Assembly (NCBI GenBank): GCA_964462585.1
Contig: CAYXAK010000011.1
Coordinates: 1-35,249 of the forward strand
DNA from: Halarsenatibacter sp964462585
GTDB lineage: Bacteria; Bacillota; Halanaerobiia; Halanaerobiales; Halarsenatibacteraceae
Direction: 5' to 3'
Length of the DNA: 35,249 bases
Under the pieces are notes generated by a model. The model saw only the letters and a list, made by a program, of their open reading frames with translations, made no database searches and had not been told where the DNA came from. This document shows, in pieces, positions 1-7,715 of the stretch (within the stretch, counting starts at the first letter, position 1; each line of letters opens with the position of its first letter). A program made the translations under genes and the position numbers.

Positions 1-152
1 TTTTCAATTATCGCGGAAAAAATTTAAACTTCTACTGATCGAGCAGGAGATATAAAAAGAAAAGATAAATAGTAATTATAGCAGGAATCTATCTATGCCC
101 CTGTTAGAATCACGCAATAATTTCAGGAGATGATATTATCACTGCCGGTAAT
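1..152. other. Window start, no gene recognised
   Basis: AT-rich leader ahead of the MFS gene. No convincing open frame or hairpin is seen. A ribosome-binding-like purine stretch lies at 125-129, unusually far (23 bases) from the TTG start at 153. Confidence 0.4.
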
Positions 153-1412
153 TTGAATAAGAGACGGAGAAAAATATATTTTCTGCTCAGTTTTTCCTTT
201 TTGATGGCCTTCTTTCACCGCTTTGCTCCCGGGGTGCTGTCCAATCAGCTGGCAGGTGAGCTCGATCTCAGTGCCACACAGCTGGGCACACTCAGCTCGC
301 TCTATTTTTATGCTTATGGACTGCTGCAGGTGCCGGTGGGAGTTTTCGCCGATAGATATGGTGTGAGATTTATTACTACACTGGGAATGATCATTCTCAC
401 GGCAGGTTCGCTTCTTTTTGGGCTGGCTGAAAGCCTGGCAGTCATATACATAGCCCGGTTGTTGATGGGGATCGGTTCTGCCGCTTTTTTCGTCTCCACG
501 CTGCGCACCATATCCACCTGGTTTCCCCTGGATAGATTTACAACTCTTCTGGGCTGGACTTCACTTATGGGAAATATGGGTGCCCTGCTGGCGGCCACAC
601 CCTTTTCACTGCTGCTTATGGTAATCGACTGGCGCAGCTCATATTATCTTTTTACAGTGGTGGGGGGCATGGTAGCCTTTATGTTATGGCAGGTGGTGCG
701 CGATAGACCGGAGGATATAGGTATGGAACCCGATTTTGATACCACCCCACCTCCCCAGACACTGCGAGGAATCGTGAGCGGTCTGGGTCGGGTGATTTCC
801 AGCTGGCAGTTCTGGAGTTACTTTGTCATATCTGTGGTCATGCTGGGAAGTTCGATGAGCCTGTCGGGATTGTGGCTTGTGCCCTATATGACTCATGTCT
901 ATGAATTCTCCCGTAACGCAGCCTCAAGTCTGGTTGTGTTCATGACCGGAGGTATGATGCTGGGCTCGGCACTGCTTGGGACGATGGAGAAGCGGATGAG
1001 AAGCCGGGTGAAGATGATGAGGATATCGATATTGCTCACAATGCTTATCTGGCTTTATATTATTGTGCCGGCAGGGGGCAGGCCTCCGGCCAGACTGCTC
1101 TTTGCCCTGCTTTTTATAATGGGTTTTATGCGCATGTTCATACTCACCTCCTTTACCAATATCGAGAAACTCTTTCCCGACCTCAAAGGCAGTGCCAAGG
1201 GCGTTATGAATATCTCGCCCTTTCTGGGCACTATTATCTTTAATGGCCTCATAGGCTGGCGGCTGGATGCCACCTGGGCCGGTGAGATGATCGATGGGAG
1301 CAGGAGATATACACAGACCGGCTATGCTCAGGCTTTTGGTTTGATCATGATTTTGACGGTGCTTGCCCTTGTATTGAGTTTTACGCTGACAAGACAGAAG
1401 GAATCGGAGTGA
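153..1412 (+). CDS. Major facilitator superfamily transporter
   Basis: A 419-residue polytopic carrier of the usual 12-helix MFS length. The classic loop 2-3 signature is visible as GVFADRYGVR near residues 63-72, and the protein is hydrophobic throughout with a charged central loop near residue 190-215. The overall look is that of the sugar-phosphate/organic anion permease type, but the substrate cannot be read from sequence. The start is uncertain: TTG at 153 gives a good N-terminus, yet the only ribosome-binding-like purines (125-129) are 23 bases upstream. In-frame ATT at 135 or ATC at 138 would have better spacing. It is a single-gene unit, closed by a strong hairpin terminator, so it is probably not part of the following TRAP operon. 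Confidence 0.85.
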   Translation: MNKRRRKIYFLLSFSFLMAFFHRFAPGVLSNQLAGELDLSATQLGTLSSLYFYAYGLLQVPVGVFADRYGVRFITTLGMIILTAGSLLFGLAESLAVIYIARLLMGIGSAAFFVSTLRTISTWFPLDRFTTLLGWTSLMGNMGALLAATPFSLLLMVIDWRSSYYLFTVVGGMVAFMLWQVVRDRPEDIGMEPDFDTTPPPQTLRGIVSGLGRVISSWQFWSYFVISVVMLGSSMSLSGLWLVPYMTHVYEFSRNAASSLVVFMTGGMMLGSALLGTMEKRMRSRVKMMRISILLTMLIWLYIIVPAGGRPPARLLFALLFIMGFMRMFILTSFTNIEKLFPDLKGSAKGVMNISPFLGTIIFNGLIGWRLDATWAGEMIDGSRRYTQTGYAQAFGLIMILTVLALVLSFTLTRQKESE

Positions 1413-1446
1413 GCAATCTTTAAATAATTAAGTTCATATCATGCCG

Positions 1447-1470
1447 CCCACCCTGCAGGGGTGGGTTTTT
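1447..1470 (+). terminator. Rho-independent terminator of the MFS gene
   Basis: Arms 1447-1453 and 1459-1465 pair perfectly (CCCACCC with GGGTGGG) around a short loop, followed by five T. It separates the MFS gene from the TRAP operon. Confidence 0.85.
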
Positions 1471-1542
1471 CTGCTGGCAAAAATTTTGTTTTATTAAAAA
1501 TAATAGAAAATTAATAAACGATGATTAATTTTTCTATGTTAA

Positions 1543-1568
1543 ATCACAGAATTTCGTGATAGTATATA
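1543..1568 (+). promoter_or_regulatory. Candidate operator dyad and -10 upstream of the TRAP operon
   Basis: ATCAC at 1543-1547 and GTGAT at 1556-1560 form an inverted repeat (14 of 18 positions symmetrical) that abuts a TATATA -10-like box at 1563-1568. No good -35 is present, which fits an activator-dependent promoter, but this is inference from position only. Confidence 0.35.
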
Positions 1569-1622
1569 TATAGATACAGACAGAATACGACAGCACTTGA
1601 GGCAGCAGAGGAGGGGTTTTAT

Positions 1623-3584
1623 TTGGCTGATAAATCAGAAAATTTAGGGAAAAAGGAGGAGGGACAGGAGCTGGATCTTGAGCTTAAAAGCAGGCGGGAA
1701 TTTGACGGTTACATTAAATGGCTGGTATTGATTGTAGCAATCTGCTGGTCGCTCTATCAGATCTACACTGCCCTATTTGGCCTGTATCCGGCTCTAATTC
1801 AGAGATCTGTGACGCTGGGATTTGCCCTGGCATTGATTTTTCTCACCTATCAATCCGATATACTGCAAAATGATCAGAAAAAGGTGCCGGTGATAGACTG
1901 GGCTTTTATTTTTCTCAGCATAACGGTTATTGTTTATGTGGTCTTAAACTTTGAGGGCCTGGCCCGCAGGGCCGGTATGCCGACCACCTATGACTATATT
2001 TTCGGTGTGATAGCCATATTGATACTGCTGGAGGCCACGCGCAGAACCGTGGGAATTCCTCTCTGTATAGTATCGATTGTCTTCATTTTATATGCCTATC
2101 TGGGCCCATATATGCCGGGGCTTCTGGATCACCGCGGTTATCCGATGCGGAGAATAGCCGCCCATCTCTATGCCGGAACCGAGGGGATATTTGGCATACC
2201 GCTATATGTTATGTCAACATATATCTATGCCTTCATTCTCTTTGGAGCTTTTCTGCAGGCCACCGGGGGATCGGAACTCTTCATCAATCTGGCCTATGCT
2301 CTCGCCGGACCTTCCAAGGGGGGGCCGGCCAAAGCAGCTGTGCTGGCCAGTGGATTTATGGGCACAATTTCAGGCAGTTCGCTGGCAAATGTTGTCACAA
2401 CGGGTAATTTTACTATACCTCTTATGAAAAAGGTGGGTTACAGGGATACATTTTCGGGCGGTGTGGAGGCGGCAGCCTCCTCGGGCGGTCAGATAATGCC
2501 GCCGGTTATGGGAGCGGCTGCTTTTATAATGGCTGAGATGACGGGCATAAGCTATGTGACCATTATAGGTGCTGCCCTCATACCGGCACTGCTGTACTTC
2601 GGCTCCATACTCTTCATGGTTCATTTTGAGGCTGACCGGCTCAATATGAGCACCACCCCCCGCAGTGAACTTCCAGATCTTAAAACCGCCATAATAGATA
2701 GTTTTCCCCTCCTGTTTCCCATTGCAACAATAGTAGGAATGCTGGTTGTGGGCTATTCGCCGCTCTATGCTGCCATGTATTCCACCGGGATCATGATCGT
2801 AATAGCCCAGCTGCGCAAAAAAACCAGGATGAGCATCAGGGATATAGTGGGAGCACTTGAGACTGCCGCCCACAATTCGGTGGCGGTTACTGCTGCCTGT
2901 GCCATCTGCGGAACGATCATAGGAGTTGTTACCCTCACAGGCGTTGGCCTGAGAATGGCTCAGGTCATACTCCATATTTCAGGGGGCCACCTCTTTCTCA
3001 CATTATTGCTGACAATGGTGGCTTCGATCATACTGGGGATGGGAATGCCGACAACGGCCAAATATATTATTCTCGCCACCATAGCAGCTCCGGCTTTAAC
3101 GATGATCGGTGTTCCGCTGTTAGCTGCTCATTTATTTATCTTCTATTACGGTATACTGGCCGAAGTCACACCGCCTGTGGCTCTAACCTCTTATGGGGCT
3201 GCGGCTGTGGCTGGAGCTGATGGAATGAAGACAGCTATTGATGGTTTTAAGATGTCAATAGCGGCTTTTATAGTGCCCTTTATGTTTGTCTATAACCCCA
3301 TGCTGGTTCTGGTAGAGGCTGAGCCGGTAGCATTGAGTTTATCTATAATAACAGCCATGGCGGGAGTTATCGCGCTGGGCGGTGGGGTTATAGGCCATTT
3401 TCTGACAAAATGCAGACTGTGGGAAAGGGGGTTGCTGATAGGCTCGGCTTTTCTGCTGATCTTTGGTCTGGGCATCTCTGATGTGATAGGTCTGGTGTTG
3501 TTTGTGGGTGTTGTGGTCTTGCAGAGGTTCAGAAGCAGAGGTGAAGAAGAGGTACAGATTAAAGGAGGGGAAAATATTGATTAA
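1623..3584 (+). CDS. TRAP transporter fused permease (DctQM, 4TM/12TM fusion)
   Basis: A 653-residue membrane protein in which the small DctQ-like domain (about residues 30-175) is fused to the large DctM domain. DctM hallmarks are visible: GSSLANVV near residue 250, GMGMPTTAKY near 471 and a PPVAL motif near 513. These fused permeases work with TAXI-type periplasmic receptors and use an ion gradient, normally sodium, to import organic anions. The TTG start at 1623 is chosen because a strong GAGGAGGGG site lies just upstream. The stop overlaps the start of the receptor gene by 8 bases, showing translational coupling. The substrate is unknown; its proximity to a methyltransferase cluster is suggestive but not proof. 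Confidence 0.93.
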   Translation: MADKSENLGKKEEGQELDLELKSRREFDGYIKWLVLIVAICWSLYQIYTALFGLYPALIQRSVTLGFALALIFLTYQSDILQNDQKKVPVIDWAFIFLSITVIVYVVLNFEGLARRAGMPTTYDYIFGVIAILILLEATRRTVGIPLCIVSIVFILYAYLGPYMPGLLDHRGYPMRRIAAHLYAGTEGIFGIPLYVMSTYIYAFILFGAFLQATGGSELFINLAYALAGPSKGGPAKAAVLASGFMGTISGSSLANVVTTGNFTIPLMKKVGYRDTFSGGVEAAASSGGQIMPPVMGAAAFIMAEMTGISYVTIIGAALIPALLYFGSILFMVHFEADRLNMSTTPRSELPDLKTAIIDSFPLLFPIATIVGMLVVGYSPLYAAMYSTGIMIVIAQLRKKTRMSIRDIVGALETAAHNSVAVTAACAICGTIIGVVTLTGVGLRMAQVILHISGGHLFLTLLLTMVASIILGMGMPTTAKYIILATIAAPALTMIGVPLLAAHLFIFYYGILAEVTPPVALTSYGAAAVAGADGMKTAIDGFKMSIAAFIVPFMFVYNPMLVLVEAEPVALSLSIITAMAGVIALGGGVIGHFLTKCRLWERGLLIGSAFLLIFGLGISDVIGLVLFVGVVVLQRFRSRGEEEVQIKGGENID

Positions 3585-4548
3585 AAAAGCTTTTTACTGC
3601 ACTTCGATTCTGGTGCTGGTGTTGCTGATAGGTGCAATGTTTCTTGGGCCCTCACAGGTCCAGGCCTGGGAGAGGAGTTATATCTCCATAGGCACAGGTG
3701 GTGTTGGCGGAGTATATTACCCTATGGGTGGCGGAATCTCTGAGATAATCAACGAAAATATTGATATCAGGTGTTCGGTGGAATCCACCGGTGCCAGTGT
3801 GGAGAATATAAACCTGATGAAGCAGGGTTTTACGGAGCTGTCACTGGTGGCGGCCAATATTGCCTACAATGCCCATGAAGGACTGGGAGACTTTGAAGAT
3901 GAGCCCGTGGAGATGGTAGCGGGTATAGCAAGTCTCTATCCAGAAGCAGTTCAGCTTGTCGTTTTAGAGGGTTCAGGCATCGAGCATTTTACTGATCTGG
4001 CCGGCAAGAGGGTTTCTGTGGGCTCCCCAGGCAGCGGTGTGGAGGTAATGGCCCGGGAACTCTTCGACCTTTACGGCATGTCCTATGATGATGTGGACCA
4101 CGATTACACGGGCTTTGCCGAGGCTTCATCTGCTATGGCCGACGGTGTCAAGGATGCGGCCATAGTGTGGGCAGGCGCCCCTACTGCTGGAATCGAGGAG
4201 CTTGCTGCTAGAAGGGATGTCCGGCTTGTGGAGATAGAAGAGGAGAAGCTGGAGGAACTTCAGGAAAGGCTCCCCTATGCCGCCCGCCAGGATATACCTG
4301 CCGGCACCTACGGCATCGAGGAGGATGTGACGACGGTAGCCATTCCCGCCCTGCTGGCAGTTATCACCGATATGGAGGATGATCTGGTCTATGAAATAAC
4401 AAAGCATCTGTTTGAGAATGTCGAACGCCTGGGTGATATCCACGTTCTGGGCAAGGAGATCACCCTGGAAACGGCTCTGGACGGCATGAGCCTGCCGCTG
4501 CATGCCGGGGCTGAGCGTTTCTATCGAGAACAGGGCATGATCGACTGA
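3577..4548 (+). CDS. TRAP transporter TAXI-family solute receptor
   Basis: A 323-residue periplasmic binding protein. A hydrophobic signal sequence (residues 8-23) ends at a likely signal peptidase I site, QVQA before residue 31, with no lipobox. The mature N-terminus has the TAXI hallmark ISIGTGGVGGVYYPMGG (residues 36-52). The start is set at TTG 3577, since an AAAGGAGGGG site (3561-3570) sits just before it. The longer frame from 3502 would overlap the permease gene and add a charged leader ahead of the signal peptide. It delivers the substrate to the DctQM permease encoded upstream. The mature chain is very acidic, as expected for a halophile's exported protein. Confidence 0.92.
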   Translation: MIKKAFYCTSILVLVLLIGAMFLGPSQVQAWERSYISIGTGGVGGVYYPMGGGISEIINENIDIRCSVESTGASVENINLMKQGFTELSLVAANIAYNAHEGLGDFEDEPVEMVAGIASLYPEAVQLVVLEGSGIEHFTDLAGKRVSVGSPGSGVEVMARELFDLYGMSYDDVDHDYTGFAEASSAMADGVKDAAIVWAGAPTAGIEELAARRDVRLVEIEEEKLEELQERLPYAARQDIPAGTYGIEEDVTTVAIPALLAVITDMEDDLVYEITKHLFENVERLGDIHVLGKEITLETALDGMSLPLHAGAERFYREQGMID

Positions 4549-4574
4549 ACTGCAGCCGTATTCTGACACTTAAG

Positions 4575-4618
4575 AGGGCTCTTCCTCGCTCTATTTGGGG
4601 GAGGGCCCTAATTTCTTT
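4575..4618 (+). terminator. Imperfect terminator-like hairpin after the TAXI receptor
   Basis: Arms 4575-4587 and 4597-4609 pair over about 13 positions, including several G-U pairs, and are followed by a T-rich run. It probably reduces, rather than stops, transcription into the DUF1850 gene, which begins 23 bases later. Confidence 0.6.
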
Positions 4619-4640
4619 AGATAACAGCAGGTGAGGTGAG

Positions 4641-5174
4641 ATGAAAAAATTTAGATGGTGGATGAGCCCGGTTGTGGCGGCACTGCTTTTGCTGACACTG
4701 GTGGCATGCTCCCAGCAGGATCTTTTTGTGCTGAGCCGGCAGGGGGTTGATCATGTGCTTCCCTACCGGGATGAGATCTATTTTTCTCTGGACTATATTC
4801 ACTCGGTGCAGAAAAAGCCCATAAGAGAGAATTTTCTGGCCCGGGCGGGTGATGAGGAAATCATTTTTGTCAGCCTGGAATTCGCCGGGTTTGGCGCGGG
4901 GATGCCGGGAGGGATCGAGGGCGAACTTTCCCGCACAGAGAGAGGGTATATCCTGGACGTGGATGATGTGAGTTTGCCTGTCTACAAATTTCTCGTCAGC
5001 AGCGCCGAAGATAAAAAAATCACAATAGCGGAAGAAGAGATAGAGCTTGAAAATATTATGGACCAGGGAGGCAAACTTTCTATCGAGAACAGGAGGCATT
5101 CGCTGATCGAATATATTCTGAAACTCTGGTCTGGAGCTTACAGGCGGCTGGAATTGGCACCTGAAAATGATTAA
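4641..5174 (+). CDS. DUF1850 lipoprotein associated with TAXI-TRAP transporter
   Basis: A 177-residue protein with a short charged N-terminus, a hydrophobic stretch and a lipobox LVAC placing the lipidated cysteine at residue 23. The body carries the DUF1850 pattern: YIHSVQ (52-57), a conserved glutamate (63) and FGAGMP (84-89). Genes of this family are commonly found beside TAXI-type TRAP systems, which is the arrangement here, but no biochemical role is established. It is the only transport-linked protein in the window with a clear lipobox; the four binding proteins lack one. An accessory role in receptor-permease contact or assembly would be a guess. Confidence 0.85.
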   Translation: MKKFRWWMSPVVAALLLLTLVACSQQDLFVLSRQGVDHVLPYRDEIYFSLDYIHSVQKKPIRENFLARAGDEEIIFVSLEFAGFGAGMPGGIEGELSRTERGYILDVDDVSLPVYKFLVSSAEDKKITIAEEEIELENIMDQGGKLSIENRRHSLIEYILKLWSGAYRRLELAPEND

Positions 5175-5203
5175 AGTTTAAAAAATTATAATCGTTTTCT
5201 ATA

Positions 5204-5232
5204 TTAAACAGCTCTCAGGGCTGTGCTAGAAT
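5204..5232 (+). promoter_or_regulatory. Probable promoter of the corrinoid/MttB operon
   Basis: An extended -10, TGCTAGAAT (5224-5232), lies 17 bases after a weak -35 (TTAAAC, 5204-5209). A small inverted repeat (ACAGC 5208-5212, GCTGT 5220-5224) spans the spacer and could be an operator. Confidence 0.5.
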
Positions 5233-5281
5233 TATTTATGAAAAGATTATAAAACAAATTAACAAAAAAGACGGGGGGAAT

Positions 5282-5923
5282 ATGCAAAAAATGGCCGAAT
5301 TTGAAATGATGGCGGAAAAAGTTATCGAAGGGGATGCCGAAGGAGTCGAAGAGCTTACCCGCGAGGCTTTAGAGAAGGATGAGGAACCGCAGAGTATAAT
5401 TTCTGATGGGCTAATCGGCGGTATGAATGTAGTGGGGGAGAGGTTCAAAGCCGGCGATATGTTTGTACCAGAGGTGCTGATGTCGGCCAAGGCCATGAAA
5501 TCCGGTATGGAGATTGTCAATCCCCTGCTCACAGAGGGTGACAGAGATGAATCAATAACTGTGGTCATCGGCACTGTAGAGGGGGACCTGCACGATATCG
5601 GCAAAAATCTGGTCTCCATGATGCTCGAGAGCGGCGGTATGGAAGTCATAAATCTGGGTGTTGATCTGGAAGCAGATGAATTTGTCCGGGCGGTGAAGGA
5701 AAATGATGCTGATGTGCTGGGAATGAGCGCTTTGCTGACAACCACCATGACGGAGATGCAGAATGTTATCGAGGTGCTGGAAGAAGAAGGTCTCAGGGAT
5801 AGTCTTGATGTTATCGTGGGGGGAGCACCGGTCACTCAGGAATTTGCAGATGATATCGGGGCAGATGGCTGGGCCCCTGATGCAGCTTCAGCCAAAGATT
5901 TAGTTCAGGAACTGGCCGGCTGA
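5282..5923 (+). CDS. mttC: Corrinoid (B12-binding) methyl-carrier protein, MtbC/MttC/MtgC family
   Basis: A 213-residue two-domain protein. The N-terminal helical cap domain (about 1-85) contains GMNVVGERFKAGDMFVPEVL-type sequence. The C-terminal Rossmann domain carries the cobalamin base-off/His-on motif GDLHDIGKN, with the lower axial ligand His104, and the downstream NLGVD and SALLTTT segments. It carries a methyl group on cobalt between a substrate-specific MttB-type methyltransferase and a second methyltransferase. The ATG start follows a GGGGGG-type site closely. It leads an operon with two MttB paralogues, so one carrier probably serves both. The symbol reflects family only; the substrate is not proven. 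Confidence 0.93.
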   Translation: MQKMAEFEMMAEKVIEGDAEGVEELTREALEKDEEPQSIISDGLIGGMNVVGERFKAGDMFVPEVLMSAKAMKSGMEIVNPLLTEGDRDESITVVIGTVEGDLHDIGKNLVSMMLESGGMEVINLGVDLEADEFVRAVKENDADVLGMSALLTTTMTEMQNVIEVLEEEGLRDSLDVIVGGAPVTQEFADDIGADGWAPDAASAKDLVQELAG

Positions 5924-5970
5924 GCGGTGGGTCAGATCACAAAATATTAAGCTGTGAGGAGGATATTATT

Positions 5971-7440
5971 ATGACACATGAGAGCATTCTGGAGGGTGTG
6001 GAAATGAATGAACTGCGGGGCAAGGATTATAAGCCCCTGAGTGAAAATGACCTGGATAGTATGGAAGATGCGGTCTACAGGCTGCTGACCAACACAGGTA
6101 TGGAGGTAAACAGCAAAAAAGCGCGTGATATTTTTGCCGAGAACGGCGCTGAAGTTGATGAGGGGAGCAAGAGAGTGCGCCTGACGGCCGCCATGATAGA
6201 TGATGCTCTGGAGAGCACTCCCAGCAATGTCACACTCTGGGGCAGAGAGGAAGAACATCATCTGCAGGTAGGGGAGAACAGGGTCTATTTTGGCACCGGA
6301 GGCACTGTCCTCAATGTACTGGATCTGGAGACCGGTGAAAAGCGCAAGATAGAGGTGGAAGATGTTGCAAATATATCGCTGCTGGTGGATTATCTCGATA
6401 ATATAGATTTTCTGGTTATACCCGTCTATCCTCAGGAATGCGAGGACAAGAATGTTGATGTGAACAGATTCTTTCACTCCCTCAAAAACACCAAAAAGCA
6501 TATCATGGGGGGGATTTATTCGACAGAGGGAATAGACGAAGTTATAGAGCTGGCCAGTGAGATGGCCGGCGGGAGACAGAAGCTTCAGGAAAAACCCTTT
6601 ATTTCTTTCATCACCTGTGTGATGTCACCCCTGGTGATGGATGAGACCTATACCGACTTTCTGATCAAGATAGCCGGAGAGGGGCTGCCCCTGGCCATAC
6701 CTGCTGAACCTCTGTCAGGTGCCACCGGACCTATGACCATTGCCGGCAATATCGCTCTAATGGCGGCCGAATCGATAGCAGGAGTCGTCCTGGCCCAGCT
6801 TATCAACCCCGGCACACCGGTGCTGTTCGCCTCGACAGCTTCGGCCCTGGATATGAAACAGGCTCTCTATATCACAGGAGAGATAGAGATGGGCCTCATG
6901 CATGCCGGGCTGGCTCAGCTGGCACAGAGGCTGGAACTGCCCCTGTATTCCACTGCTGGAATGAGTGATGCCAAGGTGCCGGATATACAGGCGGGCTATG
7001 AATCGGCCATGACAAATCTTATAACCGGTCTGGCCGGAGCAAATTTCATCCATGATGCTGCAGGTCTGCTGGAGATGTGCCAGACTGTGGCCTATGAAAA
7101 ATATGTTGTCGATAACGAGATAATCGGCATGGCCAAGAGGGCTATCAGGGGTATCGAGGTCAACGATGATACGCTGGCTCTGGATACCATAGAGAAGGTC
7201 GGGCCCGGAGGAGAGTTCCTCACCGACGAGCATACCTATCGCCATATGAAATCTGAGTTCTTTCAGCCGCAGGTAAGTGACCGCAAACCCCGGGAAAAGT
7301 GGGAGGAGGACGGAAGCAAAAAAGCCTGTGAAAGAGCCAGGGAGATAGCCAGGGAAGTTCTGGCCACACATGAGCCAGCCCTGAGCACAGAAGAGAGAAA
7401 AAGGCTGGCCGGCCTCAACGATAAGATCATCACAGAATAA
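5971..7440 (+). CDS. mttB: MttB-family (non-pyrrolysine) corrinoid methyltransferase, paralogue 1
   Basis: A 489-residue TIM-barrel-type methyltransferase of the trimethylamine methyltransferase family. Landmarks include YFGTGGTVLNVLD near residue 110, NTKKHIMGGIYS near 175, AGMSDAKVPDIQAGYE near 335 and FIHDAAGLLE near 362. There is no in-frame amber codon, so it belongs with the non-pyrrolysine members, which include glycine betaine, proline betaine and carnitine demethylases. It would transfer a methyl group from a quaternary amine to the corrinoid protein encoded just upstream. The start at 5971 has a GAGGAGG site, but ATG 6004, also preceded by GGAGGG, matches the start of paralogue 2 better. 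The substrate is unknown. Confidence 0.93.
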   Translation: MTHESILEGVEMNELRGKDYKPLSENDLDSMEDAVYRLLTNTGMEVNSKKARDIFAENGAEVDEGSKRVRLTAAMIDDALESTPSNVTLWGREEEHHLQVGENRVYFGTGGTVLNVLDLETGEKRKIEVEDVANISLLVDYLDNIDFLVIPVYPQECEDKNVDVNRFFHSLKNTKKHIMGGIYSTEGIDEVIELASEMAGGRQKLQEKPFISFITCVMSPLVMDETYTDFLIKIAGEGLPLAIPAEPLSGATGPMTIAGNIALMAAESIAGVVLAQLINPGTPVLFASTASALDMKQALYITGEIEMGLMHAGLAQLAQRLELPLYSTAGMSDAKVPDIQAGYESAMTNLITGLAGANFIHDAAGLLEMCQTVAYEKYVVDNEIIGMAKRAIRGIEVNDDTLALDTIEKVGPGGEFLTDEHTYRHMKSEFFQPQVSDRKPREKWEEDGSKKACERAREIAREVLATHEPALSTEERKRLAGLNDKIITE

Positions 7441-7454
7441 TGGGAGGTGTCGGC

Positions 7455-7715
7455 ATGGAATGGGCCGTCGCTCTCATCCTGATGTTTTTTGGCTTTAAAA
7501 TCTATGAGAGGATGCGGAGCAGGGCTGATGGCCGTGTTTTAGTCAGCAGAGCCCATGATAGACTTGATCGTGGAGATCTGCATAGTGCTAAAAAACTCAT
7601 ACAGAAGGCCCGGCGAAAGGGCGTTCAGCGGGAAAAAATGAAAGAGCTCACGGACAGGTTTAACAGTGTCAGAGATGAGATCATGAAAAAAAGAGAAAAT
7701 AAAGGAGGCGAATAA
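7455..7715 (+). CDS. Small single-span membrane protein between two mttB paralogues
   Basis: An 86-residue protein I do not recognise. Residues 1-16 form a hydrophobic helix ending in FFGFKIYERMR, followed by a very basic, helical tail (about residues 17-86) with many lysines and arginines. The tail contains a DRGDLHSAKKLIQKARRKG stretch that resembles one tetratricopeptide-like helix pair. The start is set at ATG 7455 because GGGAGG (7442-7447) sits 7 bases before it; the ATG at 7440 would overlap the preceding stop and has no such site. Its stop overlaps the next start by one base, so it is translationally coupled to the second methyltransferase. It may anchor or regulate the methyltransferases at the membrane, but this is a guess. 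Confidence 0.8.
   Translation: MEWAVALILMFFGFKIYERMRSRADGRVLVSRAHDRLDRGDLHSAKKLIQKARRKGVQREKMKELTDRFNSVRDEIMKKRENKGGE

Noticed and set aside
2370..2975. Minus-strand open frame of 201 codons within the TRAP permease gene
   Set aside because: Antisense to conserved DctM motifs, with no start signal and no family resemblance; a shadow frame.
7440..7454. ATG at 7440 as the start of the small membrane protein
   Set aside because: It overlaps the preceding stop and has no ribosome binding site, whereas ATG 7455 is 7 bases after GGGAGG.
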